The position numbers were made by a program, and so were the translations under genes. Of a DNA stretch of 6,536 nucleotides, positions 1 to 5,041 are shown in pieces (the first letter of the stretch is position 1; the number at the start of each line of letters is the position of its first letter). The notes under the pieces were generated by a model. It did no database searches, was not told where the DNA came from, and saw only the letters and a list, made by a program, of their open reading frames with translations. Source of the stretch: Nitrospirota bacterium (GTDB lineage: Bacteria; Nitrospirota; Nitrospiria; Nitrospirales; UBA8639); the NCBI GenBank assembly GCA_003233615.1, contig QIMB01000359.1:1-6536 (forward strand), in the 5' to 3' direction.

Positions 1-90
1 CTGCATGTGACAGAATCCCGCATCTGTCAACTTCATGCCCAAGCCATGATCCGACTCAAAGCGCTCCTCCACAATCGCCTCTCAAGATGA
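1..90 (+). CDS. fliA: RNA polymerase sigma-28 factor (FliA family), C-terminal fragment
   Basis: The window opens in frame inside a gene that ends with TGA at 88-90. The 29 visible residues begin LHVTESRICQLHAQAM and end in a basic stretch NRLSR. This matches the helix-turn-helix of sigma region 4.2 in FliA/WhiG-type factors, where the recognition helix reads roughly V-x-E-S-R-V-x-Q-L-H-x-Q-A and is followed by a short basic tail before the stop. Region 4.2 contacts the -35 element of flagellar late promoters. Only the extreme C-terminus is present, so the start and domains 2 and 3 lie upstream of the window. The family assignment rests on a short but very characteristic motif. Another sigma-70-family member, such as a WhiG- or SigD-like factor, is the main alternative. 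The gene converges on the HDOD gene across a repeat-filled gap. Confidence 0.82.
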   Translation: MHVTESRICQLHAQAMIRLKALLHNRLSR

Positions 91-279
91 ATAGAAAAGT
101 GAGAAGGGAGATATGGGAAGTTAGAAGCCCATATAGTGAGAAGTGGAAAGGCAGAAGCGAAAGTCATGAGAGAAGAAAAAAATCTAACGTTTCCTCTTCT
201 TACGTAGTACTTTTCCCATTTCACTTCTTGTACTCATGACTTCTTGCTCCTTGCCGCGTCTCCCTTCATACATCTCCCT
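91..279. repeat. Intergenic inverted repeat R1 between convergent fliA and HDOD genes
   Basis: This gap is almost entirely low-complexity sequence. The left arm is purine-rich (GTGAGAAGGGAG at 99-110, AGTGAGAAGTGG at 135-146) and the right arm is pyrimidine-rich (CACTTCTTG, TCTCCCTTC, ATCTCCCTT). Two perfect stem segments can be paired: AAGGGAGAT at 104-112 with 272-280, and AAGTCATGAG at 161-170 with CTCATGACTT at 233-242. The left arm also holds its own small hairpin, ATATGGG (111-117) with CCCATAT (128-134). The HDOD stop codon directly abuts the outer arm. The structure could serve as a bidirectional transcription barrier between the two convergent genes, but it lacks the compact GC stem and T-run of a textbook intrinsic terminator. 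Confidence 0.7.
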
Positions 280-1137
280 TTAGGTCAGCATGTTTCGAAC
301 TTGAGTGCGAATGAACGACTGCATATCGAGCAAGGTGTCGATACTGTCTTGCGGCAGCTTGAGGGCCTTGAGGCTGGGTAACATTCGAAGAGCATCTGCG
401 GTAATCGATTCCGGTTCGAGGATATGGGAAGCTAGCTGTCTTGCCAGGCAGGTAATAGGAGCTCCTTTCGTGGGAGATGTCGACAAATGGATCACATGTT
501 CTTCATGAAGGTTAATGGCTTCCTTAACAGCATCAGGGAATTCCCACGCTTCACCGAGTTGTCTGCCCACCTCAATATACGATTCTTTCATGAGGTTCAT
601 CATATCTGTCCATGGAATCGGTGGGTCTGAGGGCTTGCGGTATTGATTCACCGTGTGGACGATAAATGGTTTGCCAATGGCATGGAGTAATCCACAAAGA
701 AATGCGGTGTCAGAATTAGTCCCACCCAAATCCGCAATGGCCTTCGCATAGAACCCCGTTGCCAGGGCATGGCTCCATAATGCCTTGACTTCCTGTTCGT
801 AGCCACGAACATTGAAGACTCCCGATTGTACTGACAACGTAAATGCCGTTCCCGCGATCGTGTTGAGTCCAAGCCACGCAATGGCTTGCTGCAAGGATTC
901 AATCCGACGCTGGGCGCCACATGCCGCAGAATTCGACGTCTGGAAAATTTTGGCAGTGAGGATAGGATCTTGTTGAATCAATCTCGTGAGTTTCTGGGCA
1001 TCCGCATCAGGGTCACTTGTGAGGGAGAGGACTTGACTGGCTACCTGAGGAAGAGGCGGAAGGTCGAATTCTTTTTTCTCCAACTTGTCTACTAAAAACA
1101 ATAAAAGTTCTTCTTGCTCTTCGATAGCCGATGTCAT
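280..1137 (-). CDS. HDOD-domain signalling protein
   Basis: This encodes a 285-residue protein dominated by an HDOD domain (HD-related output domain). Typical features are LPPLPQVASQVL at about residues 26-37, the D-P-I/LTAKI segment near 57-64, the N-S-A motif near 69-71, WSHAL at 121-125 and GLLHAIGK at 149-156. In true HD hydrolases the last motif reads H-D. Here it is His152-Ala153, so the metal-binding dyad is broken and catalysis is not expected, as is usual for HDOD proteins, which act as regulatory or scaffold proteins. There is no signal peptide or membrane segment, so it is probably cytoplasmic. The start is set by AGAAGGA six bases upstream of the ATG at 1137. The frame stays open for 91 more codons upstream, but that stretch is repeat-derived and cysteine-rich and has no family match. 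The gene converges with fliA and diverges from the phosphatase gene. HDOD genes are common in flagellar and chemotaxis clusters, but its partner is unknown. Confidence 0.88.
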   Translation of the reverse strand: MTSAIEEQEELLLFLVDKLEKKEFDLPPLPQVASQVLSLTSDPDADAQKLTRLIQQDPILTAKIFQTSNSAACGAQRRIESLQQAIAWLGLNTIAGTAFTLSVQSGVFNVRGYEQEVKALWSHALATGFYAKAIADLGGTNSDTAFLCGLLHAIGKPFIVHTVNQYRKPSDPPIPWTDMMNLMKESYIEVGRQLGEAWEFPDAVKEAINLHEEHVIHLSTSPTKGAPITCLARQLASHILEPESITADALRMLPSLKALKLPQDSIDTLLDMQSFIRTQVRNMLT

Positions 1138-1143
1138 GTTATG

Positions 1144-1150
1144 TCCTTCT
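1144..1150 (-). promoter_or_regulatory. Ribosome binding site deciding the HDOD start
   Basis: The minus-strand sequence AGAAGGA lies six bases before the ATG at 1135-1137. It selects this start over in-frame codons as far upstream as 1410. Protein alignment agrees, because the HDOD domain begins about 25 residues downstream. Confidence 0.7.
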
Positions 1151-1204
1151 AGAGGGGGATGTTGTGAAAAAATCCTTATCGTATCAACAGCTTGAGTCGG
1201 AGAC

Positions 1205-1220
1205 TGTATGCCAGCATACA
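1205..1220. promoter_or_regulatory. Perfect 16-bp dyad, candidate operator in the divergent gap
   Basis: TGTATGC (1205-1211) and GCATACA (1214-1220) are perfect inverted repeats separated by CA. The dyad lies in the part of the divergent gap that is not low-complexity repeat, 68 bases upstream of the HDOD start. Its length and tight spacing suit a dimeric DNA-binding protein better than an RNA terminator. No regulator for it is visible in the window. A 14-base match over a few kilobases is notable but could be chance. Confidence 0.35.
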
Positions 1221-1301
1221 AAACGTATTGTGCAAGACATAAATCGTCCGTCGCAGTCCCTTTCGGTTGGAATGCGGTCAACATGAAGCATGCACACAAA
1301 A

Positions 1302-1390
1302 AAGTGAGAAGTGAGAAGCAAAAGCAGGAGCGAAGAAAAAAGTTCTGACTTTCCCTCTTCTTACTTCTCACTTCTTCCTTCTCCCTTCTT
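1302..1390. repeat. Intergenic inverted repeat R2 in the divergent gap
   Basis: The tandem octamers GTGAGAAG GTGAGAAG-type (AAGTGAGAAGTGAGAAG, 1302-1318) form the left arm, and CTTCTTACTTCTCACTTCTT followed by CCTTCTCCCTTC forms the right arm. A perfect 11-bp stem joins AAGTGAGAAGT at 1302-1312 with ACTTCTCACTT at 1363-1373, around a 50-base purine-to-pyrimidine loop. Because it sits between divergent gene starts, this copy cannot be a terminator for either neighbour. That argues against termination as the family's only role. Confidence 0.7.
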
Positions 1391-1404
1391 TTTGCTTGAG
1401 TTTT

Positions 1405-1452
1405 CATCATATAAATCCGAAAAATATAAAAAACTCTGAAAAAATAACGGAG
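1405..1452 (+). promoter_or_regulatory. AT-rich leader and ribosome binding site of the REC-PP2C gene
   Basis: Between repeat R2 and the gene start lies a strongly AT-rich stretch with two TATAAA hexamers, at 1410-1415 and 1425-1430. Neither has a convincing -35 partner at standard spacing, so promoter identity is tentative. GGAG at 1449-1452, nine bases before the ATG at 1462, is the likely Shine-Dalgarno site and favours this ATG over the upstream in-frame TTG at 1396. Confidence 0.35.
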
Positions 1453-1461
1453 AATTTCAAA

Positions 1462-2700
1462 ATGAGTGTGATGGAATCTATAGATGCTGAAGCTGAAATA
1501 GGTGTGGAACGTGTCCCTGAAGAGCGTACCTATACTCTGCTCATTGTGGATGATGAAAAACTTGTGCGCATCTCCATGAAGCGACGGTTGGCCACATTAC
1601 ATCTTCGTCTGCTTGAAGCGGAGAATGGCAGAGTTGCTATGGAAATCCTTCAAAGGGAATCTGTAGATGTGATTGTGACTGACTGGATGATGCCGGAACT
1701 TGATGGTCTAGACTTGTGTAAAGCCGTCAAGGGAAATCCAGAATTCCAATCCATTCAGCTGATTCTGATGACGGCCCTGGTTCAACCAGAGCAGCTCGCG
1801 GAAGGATTGAATTATGGGGCAGATGATTTTTTACTGAAATCCTCTTCCGATCAGGAAATTCTTGCTCGAATTCGCGCCAGCCTTCGTGCGAGGAAACTGC
1901 GCTTAGAACTTGAGGGTTCTTATCGTGTGATATCGGAAAAACAGGAAGAACTTGATGCCGAACTCAATTCAGCTTCCAACTTTGTCCGCACCTTACTACC
2001 CGTCCCAGGAGAAGTCACCCCAGGGATCAAGTTGAGTTGGGAATTTCTGCCGTCCGCTCTGTTGGGTGGTGATCTGTTTCAAGTGGCTCAATGGGGAGAT
2101 GATCATCTGGGAATTATGGTGCTGGATATGTCTGGCCATGGTATCGGGCCAGCGTTACGAGCTGTCTCGTTGTCCATGCAGTTTACGCGAGAACATATTA
2201 CCTCCTCCTTTCCCAGTTACGATCCCGGTGAGATTGTGACATATCTGAATGCAAGAAATCCGATGACCGATCAGGGAGAGTACTTCACGATTTGGGTCGG
2301 AGTCCTTCAACTGTCGACTCGTGTTCTGCGCTTTGCCAGTGCCGGACATCCTGGTGGAATTTTAGTCAGAGACAATGCGGACTCTGTAGTCTTAGGAGGG
2401 AAAACCTGGCCTACAGGATTTTCACCTGATGAAATCTATCACACTCACTCTATCACCCTGACAGATAGAGATCGACTCTATTTATTTAGCGATGGGATTT
2501 ACGAAGTAGTCAATGCGGAAGACGAAATCTGGGGAACGTCCCGTCTGCAAAAAACATTGGAAGGCATCTACACGCGATCCATGAGATTAGGCCTCAAGCA
2601 CATACTTCAAGTTAGCCGTTCGTGGCAAGTCGATGGCATATTTGGAGATGATGTGGCTCTGGTCGGATTAGAATTGACCGGAGAAAATAGTGAGAAGTGA
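1462..2700 (+). CDS. Response regulator with PP2C (SpoIIE-type) serine phosphatase output
   Basis: This encodes a 412-residue two-domain protein. Residues 24-140 form a receiver domain with LLIVDDE at 26-32, phospho-acceptor Asp74 (VTDWMMPELDG), Thr104, Phe123 and Lys126. The Lys is followed by Ser rather than the usual Pro. A charged, probably coiled-coil linker (about 140-172) leads to a SpoIIE/RsbU-like PP2C domain with its metal-ligand motifs intact: GGD at 202-204, DMSGHG at 222-227, AGHP at 294-297, SDG at 343-345 and GDD at 395-397. Proteins of this class remove phosphate from the serine of STAS anti-anti-sigma factors when their receiver is phosphorylated, so the STAS protein at 3962-4306 is the obvious substrate. 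It is predicted to be cytoplasmic. The start at 1462 has GGAG nine bases upstream; a TTG at 1396 would add 22 residues of repeat-flanking, non-conserved sequence. The last codons and the stop are read from a GTGAGAAGTGAGAAG repeat unit. Confidence 0.92.
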   Translation: MSVMESIDAEAEIGVERVPEERTYTLLIVDDEKLVRISMKRRLATLHLRLLEAENGRVAMEILQRESVDVIVTDWMMPELDGLDLCKAVKGNPEFQSIQLILMTALVQPEQLAEGLNYGADDFLLKSSSDQEILARIRASLRARKLRLELEGSYRVISEKQEELDAELNSASNFVRTLLPVPGEVTPGIKLSWEFLPSALLGGDLFQVAQWGDDHLGIMVLDMSGHGIGPALRAVSLSMQFTREHITSSFPSYDPGEIVTYLNARNPMTDQGEYFTIWVGVLQLSTRVLRFASAGHPGGILVRDNADSVVLGGKTWPTGFSPDEIYHTHSITLTDRDRLYLFSDGIYEVVNAEDEIWGTSRLQKTLEGIYTRSMRLGLKHILQVSRSWQVDGIFGDDVALVGLELTGENSEK

Positions 2701-2837
2701 GAAGACGTGAAGTGTAAGGCGATATAAGTGTGAGGCGTGAAACGTGAGGAGTGAAAAGGGAAAAGACGTAAGGCGTAAGGCGTAAGAAGAAAGACATCTT
2801 TGCTGTCCCCCTCACGCCTGACGCTTTACGCCTCACG
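2693..2837. repeat. Intergenic inverted repeat R3 (GTGAGAAG and CGTGAGGCGT types)
   Basis: This repeat begins within the last codons of the upstream gene (AGTGAGAAGTGAGAAG) and then switches to a second sequence type, GTGAGGCGTGAA and CGTAAGGCGTAAGG. The right arm is CTCACGCCTGACGCTTTACG followed by CCTCACG. A long stem pairs 2730-2749 with 2817-2836; its first nine pairs, GTGAGGCGT with ACGCCTCAC, are perfect, with only a couple of mismatches and one G-T pair after that. It is the most GC-rich and most stable stem of the family here. It could act as a partial terminator between the phosphatase and kinase genes, although no T-run follows it. Confidence 0.72.
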
Positions 2838-2888
2838 AAGAAATTTCATTTCTAATGGGTTATACGAAGAAGATTGAAGCACATACGT

Positions 2889-3842
2889 ATGTCTAATACT
2901 CTCCCACGCATTTTGATCGTCGATGATGATGATTCGAACCTGGATGTACTCGTGGAATGTTTGAAGGATGAACCCTATGAATTGGTTCAGGCACACGATG
3001 GTGCTCAGGCTTTAGATCTCTTTCGGAACGATCCTCAAGGGTTCGATGCCATGGTGCTGGATCGCATGATGCCCGGGATGAGCGGTCTCGACGTGATGGC
3101 AGAATTGAAGGCCGATGAACATTTGAAGTGGATACCGATCGTCATGCAGACATCTGCGGCATCGCCTCGTGAAATTTGCGAGGGCATGGAAGCCGGAGTG
3201 TTCTTTTATTTGACGAAACCCTTCGAGCCGCAAATTCTCATACGCATGGTACATGCGGCCTTGGAAGAAGGTCTGAAATGGCAGAATCTCACGCAGACTT
3301 TGAGAGTTCAAAGCAAGACTCTCAGCTATTTGCAACTGGGACGGTTTACGATTCAGACAATTGAAGAGGCCTATGATCTGGCTCTTTTACTTGCCCAAGC
3401 CTGTCCGAATGCTGAAAAAGTTGTTTTCGGCTTAAACGAATTAATCGTGAATGGTGTGGAGCATGGTAATTTGCGTATTGGCTTCGATGAAAAAACGCGG
3501 CTTCAAGAAGCTGATCGATGGGAAGAGGAAATTGCACGTCGCCAGATCCTGCCTGAGCATGTGAATAAATTTGTGGAAATCGTATTTGAGCGTTGCCTCG
3601 ACAAGATTCACATAACCATCACCGATCAAGGCGCAGGATTTGATTGGCGTGACTATGAGGAAATTCATGCAGACCGTCTGTTAGAAAGTCATGGACGTGG
3701 CATTGCCATGGCCAAAGCCCTGAGCTTCGACCTCGTGGAATATCAGGGAAACGGCAATCAGGTCGTCTGCTCGATTCATGTACAGCCTCCCGTTGCTGCT
3801 CAACATGTTATGAGCGGAGATTTGGTCAGGCATGAAGGCTGA
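2889..3842 (+). CDS. Response regulator with RsbW-like (HATPase_c) serine kinase output
   Basis: This encodes a 317-residue protein. Residues 7-125 are a canonical receiver: ILIVDDDD at 8-15, Asp58 (LDRMMPGMSG), Thr88, Tyr107 and Lys110-Pro111. A short linker follows, then a GHKL ATPase domain with N-box NELIVNGVEHGN at 183-194 (Glu184 and Asn188 expected at the catalytic and Mg positions), G1 box DQGAGF at 246-251 and G2 box HGRGIAM at 268-274. There is no dimerisation histidine domain. This fits an anti-sigma-type serine kinase of the RsbW/SpoIIAB group rather than a sensor histidine kinase. Its likely role is phosphorylating the STAS protein encoded next, opposing the upstream phosphatase. 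The ATG at 2889 is preferred, with a weak GAAG nine bases upstream. A TTG at 2874 would add five residues (MKHIR) and cannot be excluded. The final residues and stop lie in a GAAGGCTGAAGG repeat arm. Confidence 0.9.
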   Translation: MSNTLPRILIVDDDDSNLDVLVECLKDEPYELVQAHDGAQALDLFRNDPQGFDAMVLDRMMPGMSGLDVMAELKADEHLKWIPIVMQTSAASPREICEGMEAGVFFYLTKPFEPQILIRMVHAALEEGLKWQNLTQTLRVQSKTLSYLQLGRFTIQTIEEAYDLALLLAQACPNAEKVVFGLNELIVNGVEHGNLRIGFDEKTRLQEADRWEEEIARRQILPEHVNKFVEIVFERCLDKIHITITDQGAGFDWRDYEEIHADRLLESHGRGIAMAKALSFDLVEYQGNGNQVVCSIHVQPPVAAQHVMSGDLVRHEG

Positions 3843-3916
3843 AGGTGAAAACCGTAAAAGTTGCCGTGTTGGATGCTCACTGATAATTCCTCCTGAAATC
3901 CTTCGGCCTTCAGCCT
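3836..3916. repeat. Inverted repeat R4 (AGGCTGAAGG type) at the kinase gene 3' end
   Basis: AGGCTGAAGG at 3836-3845, which contains the stop codon of the kinase gene, is a perfect 10-bp inverted match to CCTTCAGCCT at 3907-3916. The intervening 61 bases are not low-complexity. It resembles the other gap repeats in position and purine/pyrimidine polarity but has a different core sequence. It may form a structured 3' end ahead of the STAS gene. Confidence 0.5.
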
Positions 3917-3946
3917 ATCCACCTGAGTAGTTACGATAATTCTAGG

Positions 3947-3953
3947 TAAGGAG
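3947..3953 (+). promoter_or_regulatory. Ribosome binding site of STAS gene 1
   Basis: TAAGGAG lies eight bases before the ATG at 3962 and is the strongest Shine-Dalgarno match of this group of genes. It implies efficient translation of the small STAS protein, as expected if the antagonist must exceed its kinase partner. A sequence TACGATAA at 3932-3939 resembles a sigma-28 -10 element but has no matching -35. Confidence 0.6.
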
Positions 3954-3961
3954 AGCGCTCA

Positions 3962-4306
3962 ATGCAGATCACTCATCATAAGAAGGCGGACACGATTATT
4001 CTGACCTTGGCCGGCCGAATGGATTTTCACGCACGGCAATCGTTCCATCCTGCCATGCAGAAGGCGAGACGTGCTCAACCGAAGCACATCATTCTTAATT
4101 TGTCCCATCTCTCCTATATTGATAGTGCTGGCATAGGCCAGCTCATACTGGCACGCAAACGTGTAGATACGGACAACATTCGTCTCTCTCTGGAGACTTC
4201 GGAAGGATATGTGTTGAACGTGTTGACCTTAACAAACATTGGAAAAACAATTCCTATCTCCGTGATGGTTACCCAATCAACGTCTCCAATCGCCGGGATC
4301 ACCTGA
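3962..4306 (+). CDS. STAS-domain anti-anti-sigma factor
   Basis: This encodes a 114-residue single-domain protein of usual length for an SpoIIAA/RsbV-type antagonist. The N-terminal strands include TIILTLAGRMDFHAR (11-25), matching the family pattern I-x-x-L-x-G-x-x-D. The signature segment is NLSHLSYIDSAGIGQL (46-61), where Asp54-Ser55 is the expected phosphorylation site followed by A-G-I-G. The last dozen residues are probably outside the fold. Phosphorylation of Ser55 by the adjacent kinase and dephosphorylation by the PP2C protein would switch its partner choice. The partner could be the kinase itself, an anti-sigma factor such as FlgM, or another effector; none beyond the kinase is encoded here. 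It is soluble and cytoplasmic. It is separated from the kinase by 119 bases and has its own strong ribosome binding site. HsbA-like function is inferred from context. Confidence 0.9.
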   Translation: MQITHHKKADTIILTLAGRMDFHARQSFHPAMQKARRAQPKHIILNLSHLSYIDSAGIGQLILARKRVDTDNIRLSLETSEGYVLNVLTLTNIGKTIPISVMVTQSTSPIAGIT

Positions 4307-4309
4307 TAT

Positions 4310-4335
4310 GACATCCCATCATGTGTGTGATGCTG
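4310..4335 (+). other. Small stem-loop just after STAS gene 1
   Basis: Four bases beyond the TGA, GACA (4310-4313) can pair with TGTC (4332-4335), and CATCA (4317-4321) with TGATG (4326-4330) around a TGTG loop. No T-run follows, so it is at best an RNA stability or weak termination element. Confidence 0.3.
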
Positions 4336-4337
4336 TC

Positions 4338-4458
4338 GAAAGGGAGAAGTAAAAAGTGAAAATGTAAGAAATTCAGAATGTTTTGCAATCTTTCCCCGCA
4401 ATCTCTTCTTCCTTGTAACATTTTTCTTCTCCCTTCCTACATCTCCCTTCTCCCTTTC
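4338..4458. repeat. Intergenic inverted repeat R5 downstream of STAS gene 1
   Basis: GAAAGGGAGAAG at 4338-4349 is a perfect 12-bp inverted match to CTTCTCCCTTTC at 4447-4458. Inside it, GAAAATGT at 4358-4365 pairs with ACATTTTTC at 4418-4426 with one bulged base. The arms again consist of purine-rich units on the left and CTTCTCCCTTC-type units on the right. It fills the first half of the 355-base gap between the two STAS genes and separates the partner-switch genes from the chemoreceptor block, where a transcription boundary would make sense. Confidence 0.7.
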
Positions 4459-4506
4459 ACGTCATGATCCACTGAATGGCGTTCTACAAAAAAAGCATGA
4501 AAGGCT

Positions 4507-4533
4507 TAAGTCCATAAATGTACTTCCCGATAT
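4507..4533 (+). promoter_or_regulatory. Candidate sigma-28 (FliA) promoter upstream of STAS gene 2
   Basis: TAAG at 4507-4510 is followed by exactly 15 bases and then CCCGATAT at 4526-4533. The enterobacterial sigma-28 consensus is TAAA, 15 bases, GCCGATAA, so the spacing is exact and the matches are 3 of 4 and 6 of 8, including the CCGATA core. It sits in non-repeat, AT-rich intergenic DNA and points toward STAS 2, the chemoreceptor and cheY, which are typical late flagellar genes. A sigma-28 gene ends at the start of the window. Transcription would begin near 4540, leaving a leader of about 120 bases. The promoter preference of this organism is unknown. Confidence 0.45.
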
Positions 4534-4601
4534 TTATAGTTTGATCACGAAATAACTCGTAATATACAGCAAGTATCTCAGGATAAGAGCTGTGCTTACG
4601 T

Positions 4602-4616
4602 ACATTCACAGAATGT
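4602..4616. promoter_or_regulatory. Small dyad in the leader of STAS gene 2
   Basis: ACATTC (4602-4607) and GAATGT (4611-4616) are perfect inverted repeats around ACA, and a further ACATGT palindrome lies at 4621-4626. If transcription starts near 4540, this forms a small hairpin in the 5' leader about 45 bases before the start codon. If not, it could be a protein site. Otherwise the non-repeat half of this gap (4460-4650) shows no recognisable RNA gene or riboswitch. Confidence 0.25.
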
Positions 4617-4661
4617 TGACACATGTAGACGACCAAGCCGAACAAAATATCGAGGGGAAAA

Positions 4662-4967
4662 ATGAAAGAAGAACAAGAAGCTGAGAAAGTGCTTCCTACG
4701 GATTCCATTTTAAAACCCATTGGCGATCTGACAATATTTGAAGCTAGCCAATTTCATGAAGATCTTCAGTCTCTCCATCAGCAAGAGGGACCGCTGGAGT
4801 TAGATTTATCAGAAATAGATCGCATGGATTCTTCCTGTGTGCAGTTGATTGTCGCATCCACGCGAACCGGGCGGCTGACAGTCACGGCTTTTTCGCAGCA
4901 TATACGAGATCGATTTGAACAAATAGGGTTCACGCAATTTCTTCCACCCATACATGGCGTATCGTAG
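4662..4967 (+). CDS. Small STAS-domain protein (MlaB-like) of the chemotaxis block
   Basis: This encodes a 101-residue protein with a short acidic N-terminal tail and one STAS fold. The matches are LKPIGDLTIFEASQF (17-31) for the first strands and LDLSEIDRMDSSCVQL (47-62) for the signature loop, with Asp56-Ser57 at the expected phosphorylation position. The usual G-L/I-G after the serine pair is replaced by C-V-Q, which places it nearer the MlaB-like STAS subgroup than SpoIIAA. GAGG at 4652-4655 lies six bases before the ATG. The neighbours are a chemoreceptor and cheY downstream. Small STAS genes of this kind are a recurring first gene of CheY/CheA/CheW clusters, where the role is not well defined. 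Despite database naming habits, no lipid-transport genes are near, so a Mla pathway function is unlikely. Whether Ser57 is phosphorylated by the upstream kinase is unknown. Confidence 0.85.
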   Translation: MKEEQEAEKVLPTDSILKPIGDLTIFEASQFHEDLQSLHQQEGPLELDLSEIDRMDSSCVQLIVASTRTGRLTVTAFSQHIRDRFEQIGFTQFLPPIHGVS

Positions 4968-4975
4968 GAGAAGGT

Positions 4976-5041
4976 ATGGAGACAGACCATTCCTCACTGA
5001 TACGACATCAATTACAAGAGGTGCTGTGTGGTGTCGATTGA
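4976..5041 (+). CDS. Possible 21-codon leader ORF overlapping the chemoreceptor start
   Basis: An ATG at 4976 opens a 21-codon frame (begins METDHSSLIRHQL, ends GVD, TGA at 5039-5041) that overlaps the chemoreceptor start in another frame. GGAG at 4967-4970, embedded in GGAGAAGG, sits five bases upstream and is a better ribosome binding site than that of the chemoreceptor itself. Ribosomes ending here would stop 11-14 bases past the chemoreceptor GTG codons, which suits translational coupling. The peptide matches no family I know. It may instead be a decayed gene start or a chance ORF. Confidence 0.35.
   Translation: METDHSSLIRHQLQEVLCGVD
5017..5023 (+). promoter_or_regulatory. Ribosome binding site before the GTG-GTG chemoreceptor start
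   Basis: AGAGGTG precedes two consecutive GTG codons at 5028 and 5031, leaving four or seven bases of spacing. The second GTG has the better distance, so the protein may begin one residue later than annotated. No ATG is in frame near the membrane segment, so a GTG start is required. Confidence 0.5.

Noticed and set aside
91..280. CRISPR array or tandem-repeat locus
   Set aside because: The units are short, imperfect and arranged as inverted arms with no regular spacers.
1138..1410. Open in-frame extension of the HDOD gene by 91 codons
   Set aside because: The extension runs through the R2 repeat and the divergent promoter region, has no family match, and a good ribosome binding site precedes the internal ATG at 1137.
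1396..1461. Upstream TTG start for the REC-PP2C gene
   Set aside because: It lacks a ribosome binding site and would add 22 AT-rich-encoded residues; the ATG at 1462 has GGAG at a suitable distance.
2612..2836. Minus-strand 74-codon ORF rich in TPYVFSLFTP-type segments
   Set aside because: It is simply the translation of the R3 repeat plus the antisense of the phosphatase 3' end. Similar repeat-derived minus-strand frames at 33-224, 4114-4401 and 5979-6293 were rejected for the same reason.
2730..2837. Classical intrinsic terminator
   Set aside because: The stem is strong, but the loop is long (about 67 bases) and no T-run follows on either strand.
3932..3939. TACGATAA as a sigma-28 -10 element before STAS gene 1 (the same octamer occurs on the minus strand at 1176-1183)
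   Set aside because: Neither copy has a TAAA-like element 15 bases upstream, so both are probably chance matches.
4616..4621. TTGACA as a sigma-70 -35 element
   Set aside because: No -10 hexamer follows at 16-18 bases, and a later one would overlap the ribosome binding site.
4484..4720. Minus-strand 78-codon ORF across the gap before STAS gene 2
   Set aside because: It starts inside the STAS gene and has no family resemblance; the region is better explained as a leader and promoter.
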